Shown piece by piece: positions 1 to 8,600 of a stretch of 55,642 nucleotides of DNA. The position numbers and the translations under genes were made by a program. The stretch's first letter is position 1, and every line of letters begins with the position of its first letter. The notes beneath the pieces are model-generated. The model was not told the origin of the DNA. It searched no databases and saw only the letters and a list, made by a program, of their open reading frames with translations. The stretch is from Sphingomonas pseudosanguinis (lineage in GTDB: Bacteria; Pseudomonadota; Alphaproteobacteria; Sphingomonadales; Sphingomonadaceae). Location of the stretch: the NCBI RefSeq assembly GCF_014196255.1, contig NZ_JACIDH010000019.1, forward strand, positions 1 to 55,642, in the 5' to 3' direction.

Positions 1-2
1 AC

Positions 3-65
3 GCGGAAGGGACCCTTGCTCCCTATCGGGCTCCAGACCCTCGGGGGGGACGGGCTCCCTTCCGC
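3..65. repeat. Long inverted repeat (hairpin) at window start
   Basis: Bases 3-12 (GCGGAAGGGA) are perfectly complementary to bases 56-65 (TCCCTTCCGC), giving a 10-bp stem around a GC-rich loop that can pair further. No gene is recognised between 1 and 176, and the short open frame there has no recognisable family. It may be the end of a structure or gene that lies outside the window. Confidence 0.4.
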
Positions 66-177
66 AACACCTTCATACCACCGTCGCATCAGACAGGGGG
101 TTGGCAGAGATGAAGGAGAGGGAAAGAGCGGAACTCGGGTGATAGCCTCTCCGTATCGCGCGAGTTGGCTCGGCTTA

Positions 178-832
178 GGACCCGTTAAACGGCTTGCGTG
201 ATGTGTCGCGGATTGATTCATTGGCGGCGGAGAAGCCGCGGATGAGCGACCTGTTCTGGCTGACCGACAAGCAAATGTAGCGGATCGTACCGTATGTTCC
301 GTTGTCGCATGGCGTGCCGCGCGTAGATGAACGGCGGATCGTCAGCGGCATCATCTTCGTGATCCGCAACGGTTTGCGCTGGCGGGATGACCCAGCGGCG
401 TACGGTTCGCCCAAAACGATCTGCAACTGCTTCATTCGCTGGAGCCAGATGGGCGTGTTCAACCGGCTCTTTGCCGGACTGGCGGCCGAGGACGGACCAC
501 CTATCAGTCGATGATCGATGCCACGCATCTGAAAGCGCACCGAACGACGGCCAGTCTGCTCAAAAAGGGGCTCTTGCCCGACGTATCGGGCGTACCAAAG
601 GTTGCCTGACCTCCGAGCTGCACGCTATCTGCGATGACCGTGGTCGCCCGTGCGTCATGCTGCTTACCAAGGTTCCGATGAACGACTGCCAGGGAGCAGC
701 CCTCATGTTCGAGGCGATGCAGCCCGCTCCGGTGCTGCTTACGGATCGCGACTATGATGCCGACTGGTTACGCCCAGCACTCGCCGCGTCCGTCATCTTC
801 TGGATCAATCGATGAGGCCTGAACCCTGGTCC
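178..832 (+). mobile_element. IS5-family insertion sequence remnant
   Basis: The remnant surrounds the broken transposase. The outermost bases are GGACC at 178-182 and GGTCC at 828-832, which could be what is left of terminal inverted repeats, but they match over only about five bases. No convincing target-site duplication is seen. Boundaries are therefore approximate. It sits directly behind the 3' end of the ompW-like gene. Confidence 0.5.
242..815 (+). pseudogene. Decayed IS5-family transposase
   Basis: The reading frame opens at 242 with an IS5-type N-terminus (MSDLFWLTDKQM) but meets an in-frame TAG at 278. It continues with typical IS5 text (SGIIFVIRNGLRWRDDPAAYG) to about 510, then shifts frame. 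The first catalytic Asp region (MIDATHLKAHRT) is in another frame, and a third frame carries RTKGCLTSELHAICDDRGRP and the second-Asp block LTDRDYDADWL. That last frame then jumps directly to the family's C-terminal SVIFW, so the segment that would carry the catalytic Glu is deleted. Known for the family: DDE transposases need all three acidic residues. With a nonsense codon, at least two frameshifts and an internal deletion, this copy cannot be active. No intact partner copy is visible in the window. Confidence 0.85.
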
Positions 833-850
833 GATACTTTCTTTCTGACT

Positions 851-1552
851 TTACAGACGCATTCCCAATCCGATGCCGACCACCAGCGGGTCCAGCGAGA
901 CATTCACGCGCTGACGGCCCAGCGCTGCGTTGTCGAGGCGGGCGGTGGTATCGATGTCGATGTACTTGACATCGAGGTTCAGGAAGACCCGGCGAGTGAT
1001 GTCTACATCGACGCCCGCTTGCGCTGCCCAGCCGACGCTGTCCTTCAGATGCACGCTGGTCGGCCCCACCGCCGCTTGCAGGCCGTCGGAGGCCGCCTCG
1101 TTCCAGAAGATCGTATAGTTGACGCCGGCACCGACATAGGGACGGACGTGGCGCATCGGCGAGAAATGATATTGGGCGGTGAGCGTTGGCGGCAGGACCC
1201 AGGTGGAGGCCAGCTTGCCGAGGCTGCCGGTCGTTCCCCGCATCGCGCTGATGGAATGCTTGGTGGTCGAGGCGATCAGTTCGAAGCCGAGGTGGTTCGT
1301 TGCCATATAGGTCGCGTCGACCTCCGGCATGATGCCGTTGTTGACCTTCACCGTCTCGCCGGGAAAGGCGGGGAGAATGCTGCCGGATCGCTCGTTTGGG
1401 GCGACCAGGATGGCACGGGCGCGGAACAGGACGTCGCCCGCGCGCACCCCGACCCGGGGCTGTACATCGGTGCGATCCTGGGCCGAAGCCGATGCGCCGA
1501 TTCCCATTGCGCTGAGCGCGAGCAGGATGGCGGCGGTTCTGATGGCGGTCAT
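851..1552 (-). CDS. ompW: OmpW family outer membrane protein
   Basis: This 233-residue protein has a Sec signal peptide (about 1-24, cleavage after ASAQ) and then the pattern of an eight-stranded beta-barrel of the OmpW family: LTAQYHF followed by RPYVGAGVNYTIF in the middle, VDVDITRRVFLNLDVKYIDI near the end, and a C-terminal GIGLGMRL strand. OmpW barrels are small outer-membrane channels for hydrophobic compounds, and in enterobacteria ompW is under FNR control. Here the gene is divergent from hemN and two FNR-box-like sites lie in the 129-bp gap, which fits oxygen regulation. The ORF continues up to the IS5 remnant but looks intact. Length matches the family. The physiological substrate cannot be told from sequence. 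Confidence 0.88.
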   Translation of the reverse strand: MTAIRTAAILLALSAMGIGASASAQDRTDVQPRVGVRAGDVLFRARAILVAPNERSGSILPAFPGETVKVNNGIMPEVDATYMATNHLGFELIASTTKHSISAMRGTTGSLGKLASTWVLPPTLTAQYHFSPMRHVRPYVGAGVNYTIFWNEAASDGLQAAVGPTSVHLKDSVGWAAQAGVDVDITRRVFLNLDVKYIDIDTTARLDNAALGRQRVNVSLDPLVVGIGLGMRL

Positions 1553-1610
1553 CGTGTGTCTCCTGTGTCGGTACAGGAGGACCGATTAGGAGCGGACTTG
1601 GCCCGCCGCC

Positions 1611-1624
1611 TTGACCATCGACAA
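1611..1624. promoter_or_regulatory. Imperfect FNR-box-like site (ompW side)
   Basis: TTGACCATCGACAA resembles the FNR dyad TTGAT-N4-ATCAA, with one weak half-site (GACAA). Its centre is about 65 bp upstream of the ompW start, so it could place an FNR-dependent promoter for ompW. It lies beside the better site at 1633-1646. Confidence 0.5.
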
Positions 1625-1632
1625 AGCCCGGT

Positions 1633-1646
1633 TTGACGGCGATCAA
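1633..1646. promoter_or_regulatory. FNR box upstream of hemN
   Basis: TTGACGGCGATCAA is a strong match to the FNR/FnrN consensus. Its centre (1639.5) is 42.5 bp before the A of the hemN ATG. The usual class-II position, about -41.5, would put the transcription start at or within one base of the start codon, so hemN could have a very short leader or none. No clear Shine-Dalgarno sequence is seen before hemN. Confidence 0.75.
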
Positions 1647-1681
1647 AGGCGCGTTCTCCCGGGTGGGGCACAGCATTCGCC

Positions 1682-3004
1682 ATGTGGCCTTATCATCCCG
1701 AACTGCTCGCCCGGCCCGTGCCGCGCTACACCAGCTATCCCACCGCCGCCGAGTTTGGCGACGGGGTCGGTCATGACGACATGTCCGCCGCGCTCGATGC
1801 TGTCGATGCGGATGCGGACGTGTCGCTCTATCTACATATCCCCTATTGCCGGGCGATCTGCTGGTATTGCGGGTGCAACACCGGTGCGGCGAACCGGACG
1901 ACGCGGCTGGAGAAGTATCTGACGCGGCTGCATGCCGAGATCGACAGGATTGCCGCCCGGCTGGAGGGGCGCGGACAAATCCGGCGGATTGCCTTTGGCG
2001 GGGGAAGTCCCAACGCCATTTCCCCGGGCGCCTTCGCGGCGCTGGTCGCGCATCTGCGCAGCGCCTTTGCCTGCGACGATGCACCGCTTTCGCTGGAGAT
2101 CGATCCGCGTGGCTTCGCCTCGGACTGGGCGAGCGTCATAGCCGCGACCGGCGTCGCGCGGGTCAGCCTGGGCGTGCAGACCTTCGATCCCATGCTCCAG
2201 GCGGCAATCGGCCGGGTTCAGCCGTGCGAGGACATCGTCCGCGCCGTCGCGCTGTTGCGCGAGGCGGGGGTCGGATCGATCAACTTCGACCTGATGTACG
2301 GTCTGCCCGGACAGACCGACGCGGCGCTTCGGGCCACGCTGGAGGCAACGATCGCGCTGGCGCCCGAACGGCTGGCGGTCTTCGGCTATGCGCATGTCCC
2401 CCATTTGATTCTGCGCCAGCGCCGGATCGACGCGACCGCGCTCCCCGGCACTGCGGCGCGCTTCGCACAGGCCGCAGCGGCGCATGAACGATTGACGGCG
2501 GCGGGGTACCGGGCGGTCGGCTTCGATCACTTCGCCAAGCCCGACGATCCGCTGGCGCAGGCGGCGGCGAAGGGCACGCTGCGCCGCAATTTCCAGGGCT
2601 TCACCGACGATCCCGCCGACATCCTGATCGGCCTGGGGGCCAGCGCGATCAGCGGGTTTCCCGACCGCCTGCTTCAGAACGCTAAGAAGGCGGGCGATTG
2701 GCACCAGGCGATCGGCGCCGGTCGGTTCGCAACCACGCGGGGTATCCGTCGGACACCGCTCGACCGGCGGCGGGGCGCGGCGATTGCGGGGGTGCTGTGC
2801 CAAGGAGTCGCCGATACGGACGGCCTGCCCGAGCGCGACGCCATTCGGGCCCGGCTGTCCCGCTTCGAGCAGGCGGGGCTGCTCGGTTGGGACGGCCACC
2901 GCCTGCGCCTGACGGCCGACGCGCTGCCCTATGCCCGCAGCATCGCCGCCGCCTTCGACGCCTGGCGCAGCGAGGGCGACACGCGTTTCAGCCGTGCCGT
3001 CTGA
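1682..3004 (+). CDS. hemN: Oxygen-independent coproporphyrinogen III dehydrogenase (HemN)
   Basis: This 440-residue radical-SAM enzyme carries out the oxygen-independent decarboxylation of coproporphyrinogen III to protoporphyrinogen IX in heme synthesis. The N-terminal RYTSYPTAAEF block is typical of HemN. The cluster motif follows at LYLHIPYCRAICWYCGC, where the CxxxCxxC cysteines bind the [4Fe-4S] cluster and the extra cysteine of CGC is HemN-specific. GGGSPN and the SxGVQTFDP block of the SAM site are present, and the C-terminal HemN domain runs to the end. A good FNR box lies just upstream, and an Fnr gene overlaps the 3' end. That fits a role in supplying heme to the neighbouring cytochrome bd at low oxygen. 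The start at 1682 retains all family-conserved N-terminal sequence. Confidence 0.95.
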   Translation: MWPYHPELLARPVPRYTSYPTAAEFGDGVGHDDMSAALDAVDADADVSLYLHIPYCRAICWYCGCNTGAANRTTRLEKYLTRLHAEIDRIAARLEGRGQIRRIAFGGGSPNAISPGAFAALVAHLRSAFACDDAPLSLEIDPRGFASDWASVIAATGVARVSLGVQTFDPMLQAAIGRVQPCEDIVRAVALLREAGVGSINFDLMYGLPGQTDAALRATLEATIALAPERLAVFGYAHVPHLILRQRRIDATALPGTAARFAQAAAAHERLTAAGYRAVGFDHFAKPDDPLAQAAAKGTLRRNFQGFTDDPADILIGLGASAISGFPDRLLQNAKKAGDWHQAIGAGRFATTRGIRRTPLDRRRGAAIAGVLCQGVADTDGLPERDAIRARLSRFEQAGLLGWDGHRLRLTADALPYARSIAAAFDAWRSEGDTRFSRAV

Positions 3005-3683
3005 CCTGCCACCGCGCTGCGCCGCCTGTGCCGCGCGTGGCATGGCGCTGTGCGACGGACTGCGCGGCGCGGCGCTGGCCGCGCTTCACGATATCGGTCG
3101 CCGCCGCCGGTTGAGCGCCGGGCAGGCATTTGGCTGGAGCGGCGATCCGGCCAGTCACTGCGCCAATCTCGTCTCCGGCGTGCTCAAGGTATCGCGCGTG
3201 GAGGCGGATGGCGGCGTCCAGATCGTCGGGCTGCTCTATCCCGGCGATTTCGTCGGCATGCTCTTTGCCGAACGGTCGGTCGATACGATCGCGGCGCTGA
3301 GCGATGCCGATCTGTGCGTCTATCCGCGTGTGGCGCTGGAGGCGCTGCTCGTCCGCCATCCCGCCGCCGGGCGATTGCTGTTGCGTCGGACGATGGCGAC
3401 GCTGGGGGAGGTGAGACGCTGGATGCCGATGCTGGCGCGCGCGCGGGCCGAGGCGCGGATCGCCGCGTTGTTGGTGGATATGGCGCGTCGGGGCGAGGTG
3501 GCACGGGACGAAGCGTTCCACCTGCCGCTGTCACGGGCCGCCATGGCGGAGGCGCTGGGCCTGGCGGTCGAGACGGTCAGCCGTCACATGACCGCGTTCC
3601 AACAGGACGGGCTGATCGCCCTATCTGGGCTGCGCGGCGTGCGCCTGCTCGATCCGGTCCGCCTGGCCCAGATCGCGGGTTAG
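2994..3683 (+). CDS. fnrN: [4Fe-4S] Crp/Fnr family oxygen-responsive regulator (first copy)
   Basis: The 229-residue product is read from GTG 2994, which overlaps the hemN stop and starts just before the cysteine motif; longer starts add only unconserved residues. Cys9, Cys12 and Cys20 form the C-x2-C-x7-C pattern of FnrN/FnrL proteins, and Cys108 (ADLCVYP) takes the place of the fourth ligand. A cyclic-nucleotide-like beta-roll (about 25-115) and long dimer helix precede the HTH. The recognition helix has E193-T-V-S196-R197, the E..SR signature that reads TTGA. Expected role: oxygen-labile activator or repressor at TTGAC-N4-GTCAA sites, several of which occur nearby. Overlap with hemN suggests translational coupling. 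Its TAG overlaps the stop codon of convergent cydC by four bases. A second, similar regulator lies at 9929. Confidence 0.9.
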   Translation: MPSDLPPRCAACAARGMALCDGLRGAALAALHDIGRRRRLSAGQAFGWSGDPASHCANLVSGVLKVSRVEADGGVQIVGLLYPGDFVGMLFAERSVDTIAALSDADLCVYPRVALEALLVRHPAAGRLLLRRTMATLGEVRRWMPMLARARAEARIAALLVDMARRGEVARDEAFHLPLSRAAMAEALGLAVETVSRHMTAFQQDGLIALSGLRGVRLLDPVRLAQIAG

Positions 3684-5278
3684 GCGGCGGATCGGCGGGT
3701 TCCGCCACCCGCCGCCCATTGCCGATTGCACAGGGCCGACAGCACGGGGCGGTGGCTGACCAGTATCATCCCCTGCCCGGTCCGCTTCAACCGCGCGTCT
3801 AGGCGCCGCGCGACCTGCGCCGCGACCGCCGCATCCAGCCCTTCGCCCGGTTCGTCAAGCAGCAGCCAGGGCGCATCCGCCAGATAGGCCCGCGCCAGCG
3901 ACATCCGCCGCCGCTCGCCGCCCGACAGCCGCGCCCCATCCTCGCCCAGCCATGTGTCCAGCCCCTCAGGCAAGGCGCGCACCACGTCGTCGAGCGCGGC
4001 GTCGTGTAACGCCTGCAACAGCCGGTCCTCGCTCGCCTGGTCATCGGCCAGCCGCAGATTGTCGCGGACCGTGCCCGCCATCAGCGCCGCGTCCTGCGGC
4101 GCCCAGGCGAAAGTCGCGCGCAGGGTGGCAGGGGCGAGGGCGGCGGCATCCCGCCCCCCGATCATGATCCGGTCGGGCGGAAGCGGGCGAAGACCTAGCA
4201 ACCCCTCGACCAGAGTCGTCTTGCCGCAGCCCGATGGCCCCGTCAGGGCGATGCGGCTGCCCGGCGCAAATGGCGTGCCGTCGATCATGAGGGTCGCGTC
4301 GCACACTTCGTCCGCAGCCGGACGCTCTTCCGCCGCCGCGAACAGCGTTTCCAGCCGAGCTTCCGCCTCGCACAGCCGCCCCCGCTCGGTCATCGCGCGC
4401 AGGATCGGCGCGGTCGCATCGGCCGTCATCGCCGCCGCCAGCGCCGCCAGCGCCGCGATCGGGGCGCCTGCGCCCGCCGACAGGAGCAGCGCCGATGCCG
4501 CCGCCAGCGCGACACTGATCGCGTGCAGCGCCTCGAACCGGGCCACCACCGCCGCCTGCTGCGCCTGCGCCGCGGCGAGTCGATCGCTCGCCGCCGCGAT
4601 CCGGGCGGTCGCCCAATCCTCCAGCGCGAAACAGCGGAGTTCCGCCGCCGCGCCGCCGATCGTCGCCACCTCCTCGCGCAAAGCTCCCATCGCCTGTTGC
4701 GCCGCGCGGCCGGGTTCCTCCAACCGGTGCGCCCAAACTTGGGCCAGACCGAGCGCTCCCCCGACACAGGCCAGCGTCGCGACCATGGCCAGCCATCCGC
4801 CGAGCAGCGTCAACGCCGCCCCCGACGCCAGCGCCGCCACGATACCCCAGGGCCCCGACAGCCGGACGAAACGCCATTCCACCGCATCGACATCGCCGAT
4901 CAGCCGCGCGGTCGCCTCGCCCCGGCCGAGTGTCAGCGCCACCGAGGGCGGCGCGACGGTAAGCGCGCGGTAGAGCGCGGGCCGCAGCCGGGCGAGCGCA
5001 CCGAAGGCCGCGCCATGGCTCGCCAGCCGCTCGCCATAGCGCGCGCCGGTTCGCATGATCGCCAGCAGCCGGATCATGGCGGAGGGCAGCATATAGTTGA
5101 ACGCCTGTGCCGCCACGATCCCCGCGCCCCCCGCCAACGCGGCGGCGGTCAGGAACCAGCCCGACAAGGCGAGCAACAGCACCGAGGCGATAGCGACCAG
5201 CGCAGCGCAAAGGCCCGCCTGTCGCAAACGACGACGCTCCCGCCAGCGTTCGGCGGCGATCAGCCGGTGCAGTGTCAT
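3680..5278 (-). CDS. cydC: Heterodimeric thiol-reductant ABC exporter subunit CydC
   Basis: This 532-residue half-transporter has about six N-terminal membrane segments (roughly 15-280) followed by an ATPase domain. Walker A is GPSGCGKTTLV, the signature is LSGGERRRMSLARAYL and Walker B is PWLLLDEP. CydDC exports cysteine and glutathione to the periplasm and is needed to assemble cytochrome bd. The ATG at 5278 overlaps the cydD stop (ATGA arrangement), so the two subunits are translationally coupled. The stop codon overlaps that of the convergent fnr gene. The divergent cydABX genes beyond cydD support the assignment. It is the CydC rather than CydD half because it is second in the operon and has the shorter N-terminus. 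Confidence 0.93.
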   Translation of the reverse strand: MTLHRLIAAERWRERRRLRQAGLCAALVAIASVLLLALSGWFLTAAALAGGAGIVAAQAFNYMLPSAMIRLLAIMRTGARYGERLASHGAAFGALARLRPALYRALTVAPPSVALTLGRGEATARLIGDVDAVEWRFVRLSGPWGIVAALASGAALTLLGGWLAMVATLACVGGALGLAQVWAHRLEEPGRAAQQAMGALREEVATIGGAAAELRCFALEDWATARIAAASDRLAAAQAQQAAVVARFEALHAISVALAAASALLLSAGAGAPIAALAALAAAMTADATAPILRAMTERGRLCEAEARLETLFAAAEERPAADEVCDATLMIDGTPFAPGSRIALTGPSGCGKTTLVEGLLGLRPLPPDRIMIGGRDAAALAPATLRATFAWAPQDAALMAGTVRDNLRLADDQASEDRLLQALHDAALDDVVRALPEGLDTWLGEDGARLSGGERRRMSLARAYLADAPWLLLDEPGEGLDAAVAAQVARRLDARLKRTGQGMILVSHRPVLSALCNRQWAAGGGTRRSAA

Positions 5279-6912
5279 GCGCTATGTCCCAGATGAACAA
5301 CGCGGGTCGCGATGGCGGCCAATGCGGGGCTATGCGTGGCGATCAGCGTCGTGCGCCCTTTCGCGGCGCGGGCGATGGTCGCGATGAGGGCGGCTTCGGC
5401 GGCGGCGTCGAGATGCGCGGTCGGCTCGTCGAGCAGCAGGAAGGGCGCGGGGTTGAGCAGCGCGCGGGCCAGCGCGATCCGCCGCCGCTCGCCGCCCGAC
5501 AGCCCGCTGCCGCGCGTATCGAGCGTTGCATCAAGGCCACCCGGCCGGGCCGCGAGCATCCGCCCCAAGCCCGCCGCCGCGACCGCACGCTGGACCGCCA
5601 GTTCATCCGCTTGAGGATGGGCGAGCGTCAGATTGTCGCGGATCGAGCCCGCGATGAGCAGGGGATGCTGCCCCGCCCAACTCGCCTGCCCCGCCAGTGA
5701 GGTGAGCGGGACACCGCCCGCCTCGACAATTCCCGCAGATAACGGCGCGAGGCCCAGCAGTAGATGCAGGAGACTGGTCTTGCCGCTGCCTGAGGGGCCA
5801 AGCAGCGCCACCGTCTCGCCCGCCTCGATCCACAGCGACACGCGCGAGACGGCCGGGGCATCGCTGCCCGGATACCGGATGGCGACATCGCGCAGAATGA
5901 GCGGGGCCGCGACGCGGACCACGGGCACAGGTGCCGGTTCGGCCAGGGGCATCAGCGTGTCGGCGGCCGTCTCCGCCGCCTGCTTGTCGTGATAGGCCGC
6001 GGCCAGGCGGCGCATCGGGGCGTAGAATTCCGGTGCGAGCGCCAGCACGAAGAATGCCCGCCCGAGGGTCAGCGTCTCGGGCGCGGCGAAGGGCAGCAGG
6101 CCGAGCAAGGCAAAGCCGCAATAGACCGCAACCAGCGCGACCGAGAGCGCCGCGAAGAACTCCAGCGCGGCGGAGGACAGGAACGCCACCCGGAGGATCC
6201 GCATGGTCCGCTCAGCCAGTTCCTGCGCCGCCGCGCCGATCGCCTCGGTCTCGCGTGTCTCGGCGCGAAAGGCCAGCACGACCGGCAAGCTGCGCACCCG
6301 GTCGGCGAAGCGGGCCGACAGGCGGTGAAGGGCGACGAACTGCCGCCGCGACTCGTCAGCCGCCGCGCCGCCCGCCAGGATCATTGCCGCCACGAACGGC
6401 AACAGGGTGGCTGCGAGAATGGCCGCCGCCACCCAGCTGGCACAGGCGGTCGCAGCGAGGACCAGCATCGGCGCAATGGCGGCGGCCCGGCGTGCGGGCA
6501 GGAAACGCGCGACATAGCCGTCCAGCGCCTCGACCGCATCCACCGCTTGGGTCGCCAACAGGCCGCTATCGATCGGGCCATCCGGCTTGCGACGCAGCGT
6601 GGCGGCCACGGCGCGAAGCCGCTGCGCCCGCTTGACCGCCCCCGCCCCCGCCCTCACCGCGCCTCGCCGCAACGCCAGGGTCGCCAACACCGCACGCAAT
6701 GCCCCCATGCCGAGCATCAGCACGGCCCAGGGCCACGCCGCCCCCTGCCCCGCCACCGCCGTCACGCCGCCCGCGATCCCCGCCGCGAAACCGATCGCCG
6801 CCAGCGTGTCGAACAACAACAGGCCCGCCACGCCGTCACGCCGCCCGGCCACGTCCTTCAACCAGCGGCTGCGCGCCTTGGGTGTCGGGGGAGCATGGGC
6901 GATCGTCGTCAT
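5275..6912 (-). CDS. cydD: Heterodimeric thiol-reductant ABC exporter subunit CydD
   Basis: From ATG 6912 the protein is 545 residues. A longer frame opens at a TTG within the FNR box at 6947-6960 and is unlikely to be used. An N-terminal transmembrane domain precedes an ATPase domain with Walker A GPSGSGKTSLL, signature LSGGERRRIALARALL and Walker B PFLLLDEP. It forms the CydDC exporter with the next gene. The FNR box centre is exactly 41.5 bp from the A of this ATG, so a class-II FNR promoter would start transcription at the start codon and give a leaderless message; no Shine-Dalgarno is seen in that gap. The gene is divergent from cydA and shares the box with it. Confidence 0.92.
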   Translation of the reverse strand: MTTIAHAPPTPKARSRWLKDVAGRRDGVAGLLLFDTLAAIGFAAGIAGGVTAVAGQGAAWPWAVLMLGMGALRAVLATLALRRGAVRAGAGAVKRAQRLRAVAATLRRKPDGPIDSGLLATQAVDAVEALDGYVARFLPARRAAAIAPMLVLAATACASWVAAAILAATLLPFVAAMILAGGAAADESRRQFVALHRLSARFADRVRSLPVVLAFRAETRETEAIGAAAQELAERTMRILRVAFLSSAALEFFAALSVALVAVYCGFALLGLLPFAAPETLTLGRAFFVLALAPEFYAPMRRLAAAYHDKQAAETAADTLMPLAEPAPVPVVRVAAPLILRDVAIRYPGSDAPAVSRVSLWIEAGETVALLGPSGSGKTSLLHLLLGLAPLSAGIVEAGGVPLTSLAGQASWAGQHPLLIAGSIRDNLTLAHPQADELAVQRAVAAAGLGRMLAARPGGLDATLDTRGSGLSGGERRRIALARALLNPAPFLLLDEPTAHLDAAAEAALIATIARAAKGRTTLIATHSPALAAIATRVVHLGHSA

Positions 6913-6946
6913 GCCGCGACGGTCGCCCTGACCGCCCCCATAGTCT

Positions 6947-6960
6947 TTGACCGCGGTCAA
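6947..6960. promoter_or_regulatory. FNR box between cydDC and cydABX
   Basis: TTGACCGCGGTCAA is a perfect dyad and a good match to the FNR consensus. It is the only obvious regulatory site in the 124-bp divergent gap. It lies 41.5 bp from the cydD start and about 83 bp from the cydA start, so one site could serve both operons, with a normal leader and Shine-Dalgarno (GGAGA at 7026-7030) on the cydA side. Confidence 0.8.
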
Positions 6961-7036
6961 TGTCGGCGCCGGATGGCAGGCCTAGCGAGTCGATCGACAA
7001 GGGGCCGGGGGGCGGCTCCTTTTATGGAGACATGCC

Positions 7037-8587
7037 ATGGACCCCGGCGTCGTAGACCTGTCGCGACTGCAATTCGCGGCGACCGCCTTGTATCACTTCC
7101 TGTTCGTGCCACTGACGCTCGGCCTTTCGATGATGCTGGTCATCATGGAGTCGGTCTATGTCATGACCAACCGCGCGGAATGGCGCGTGACCACGCGATT
7201 TTGGGGCAAGATCTTCGGCATCAACTTCGTGCTGGGCGTCGCCACGGGCCTGACCATGGAGTTCCAGTTCGGCACCAACTGGTCCTATTTCTCGCATTAT
7301 GTCGGCGACATCTTCGGTGCGCCGCTGGCGATCGAGGGGCTGATGGCCTTCTTTCTGGAGGCGACGTTCGTCGGCCTGATGTTCTTCGGCTGGGACCGTT
7401 TGTCGAAACTCGGCCATCTGATCGTCACCTTCATGGTCGCGCTAGGCACCAATTTGTCGGCGCTGTGGATTCTGATCGCCAATGGCTGGATGCAGAATCC
7501 GGTCGGCGCCAGCTTCAATCCCGATACGATGCGCATGGAGGTCGGTGATTTCGGCGCGGTGCTGTTCAACCCGGTGGCGCAGGCCAAGTTCGTCCACACG
7601 GTCAGCGCAGGCTATGTCTGCGCCTCGGTCGTGGTGCTGGGCGTGTCGGCCTTCTGGCTGCTCAAGGGCCGGTTCCTGCCGGTCGCGCGCCGGTCGATGA
7701 CGGTGGCGGCGGCGTTCGGCCTCGCCTCCTCGCTGTCGGTCGTCGTGCTGGGTGACGAGAGCGGCTATGCGCTGACCGACAACCAGAAGATGAAGCTCGC
7801 CGCGATCGAGGCGGTCTGGCACACCGAGCCCGGCCCCTCGGGCCTGACGCTGTTCGGCTATCCCGACACCGTCGCGCGCGAGACACGGTACAAGGTTGAA
7901 ATTCCCTGGCTGCTCGGCCTGATCGCGACGCGCAGCCTGGACGGCACCGTCACCGGCATGTCCGAACTGGTGCTGAGGGCGCAGGAGCGGATCGCCTCGG
8001 GCGTGATCGCCTATGACGCGGTCCAGCGGCTGAAGGCGAACCCGAACGACCTTGCCCAGCGCGCCCGGTTCGAGGCACACAAGCGCGACCTGGGTTATGC
8101 CCTGCTGCTCAAGCGTCAGATGGCCGATCCGCGCGCCGCAACGGCGAAGCAGATCGAGGCGGCGGCCTGGGACACGGTGCCCGATGTCGGCCTGCTCTTC
8201 TGGAGCTTCCGCATCATGGCGCTGATCGGCTTTGCGATGATCGCGCTGTTCGCCACCGCCTTCATTCTGTGTTCGCTCAGGATGCACATGGATTCGCGCT
8301 GGTTCCTCCGCCTCACGGTGGCGGCGATCCCGCTGCCCTGGATCGCGATCGAGTTGGGCTGGGTGGTCGCCGAGCTGGGGCGCCAGCCTTGGGCGATCGA
8401 GGGCGTGCTGCCGACCTTCCTGGCGACCAGCTCGCTGTCACGCGGGGCGCTGTGGACCACGCTGGCGGGCTTTACCGCGCTCTACGGGGTGCTGGCGGTG
8501 ATCGAGGTCCGGCTGATCCTCGCCGCCATCGCGCACGGCCCGGAGGAACGGGACGACCAGCCCGCGCCCGGCCCCATCCCCGCCTGA
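7037..8587 (+). CDS. cydA: Cytochrome bd ubiquinol oxidase subunit I
   Basis: The 516-residue, multi-spanning subunit binds heme b558, b595 and d and oxidises quinol while reducing oxygen to water with very high affinity. Conserved elements are the heme b595 histidine in YHFLFVPLTLG near residue 15-20, the heme b558 histidine in KFVHTVSAGY, the matching methionine in FRIMALIGF, and the GRQPW motif of the quinol/heme d region. Start at 7037 follows GGAGA with six-base spacing. cydB follows after 13 bp and cydX after that. The shared FNR box upstream suggests induction at low oxygen. Length is close to the E. coli protein (522). Confidence 0.96.
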   Translation: MDPGVVDLSRLQFAATALYHFLFVPLTLGLSMMLVIMESVYVMTNRAEWRVTTRFWGKIFGINFVLGVATGLTMEFQFGTNWSYFSHYVGDIFGAPLAIEGLMAFFLEATFVGLMFFGWDRLSKLGHLIVTFMVALGTNLSALWILIANGWMQNPVGASFNPDTMRMEVGDFGAVLFNPVAQAKFVHTVSAGYVCASVVVLGVSAFWLLKGRFLPVARRSMTVAAAFGLASSLSVVVLGDESGYALTDNQKMKLAAIEAVWHTEPGPSGLTLFGYPDTVARETRYKVEIPWLLGLIATRSLDGTVTGMSELVLRAQERIASGVIAYDAVQRLKANPNDLAQRARFEAHKRDLGYALLLKRQMADPRAATAKQIEAAAWDTVPDVGLLFWSFRIMALIGFAMIALFATAFILCSLRMHMDSRWFLRLTVAAIPLPWIAIELGWVVAELGRQPWAIEGVLPTFLATSSLSRGALWTTLAGFTALYGVLAVIEVRLILAAIAHGPEERDDQPAPGPIPA

Positions 8588-8600
8588 AGGAGGCCAGGAC

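Noticed and set aside
6913..6960. TTG start of cydD inside the FNR box
   Set aside because: The extra 16 residues are unlike CydD, and translation from within the operator is improbable; ATG 6912 fits the family.
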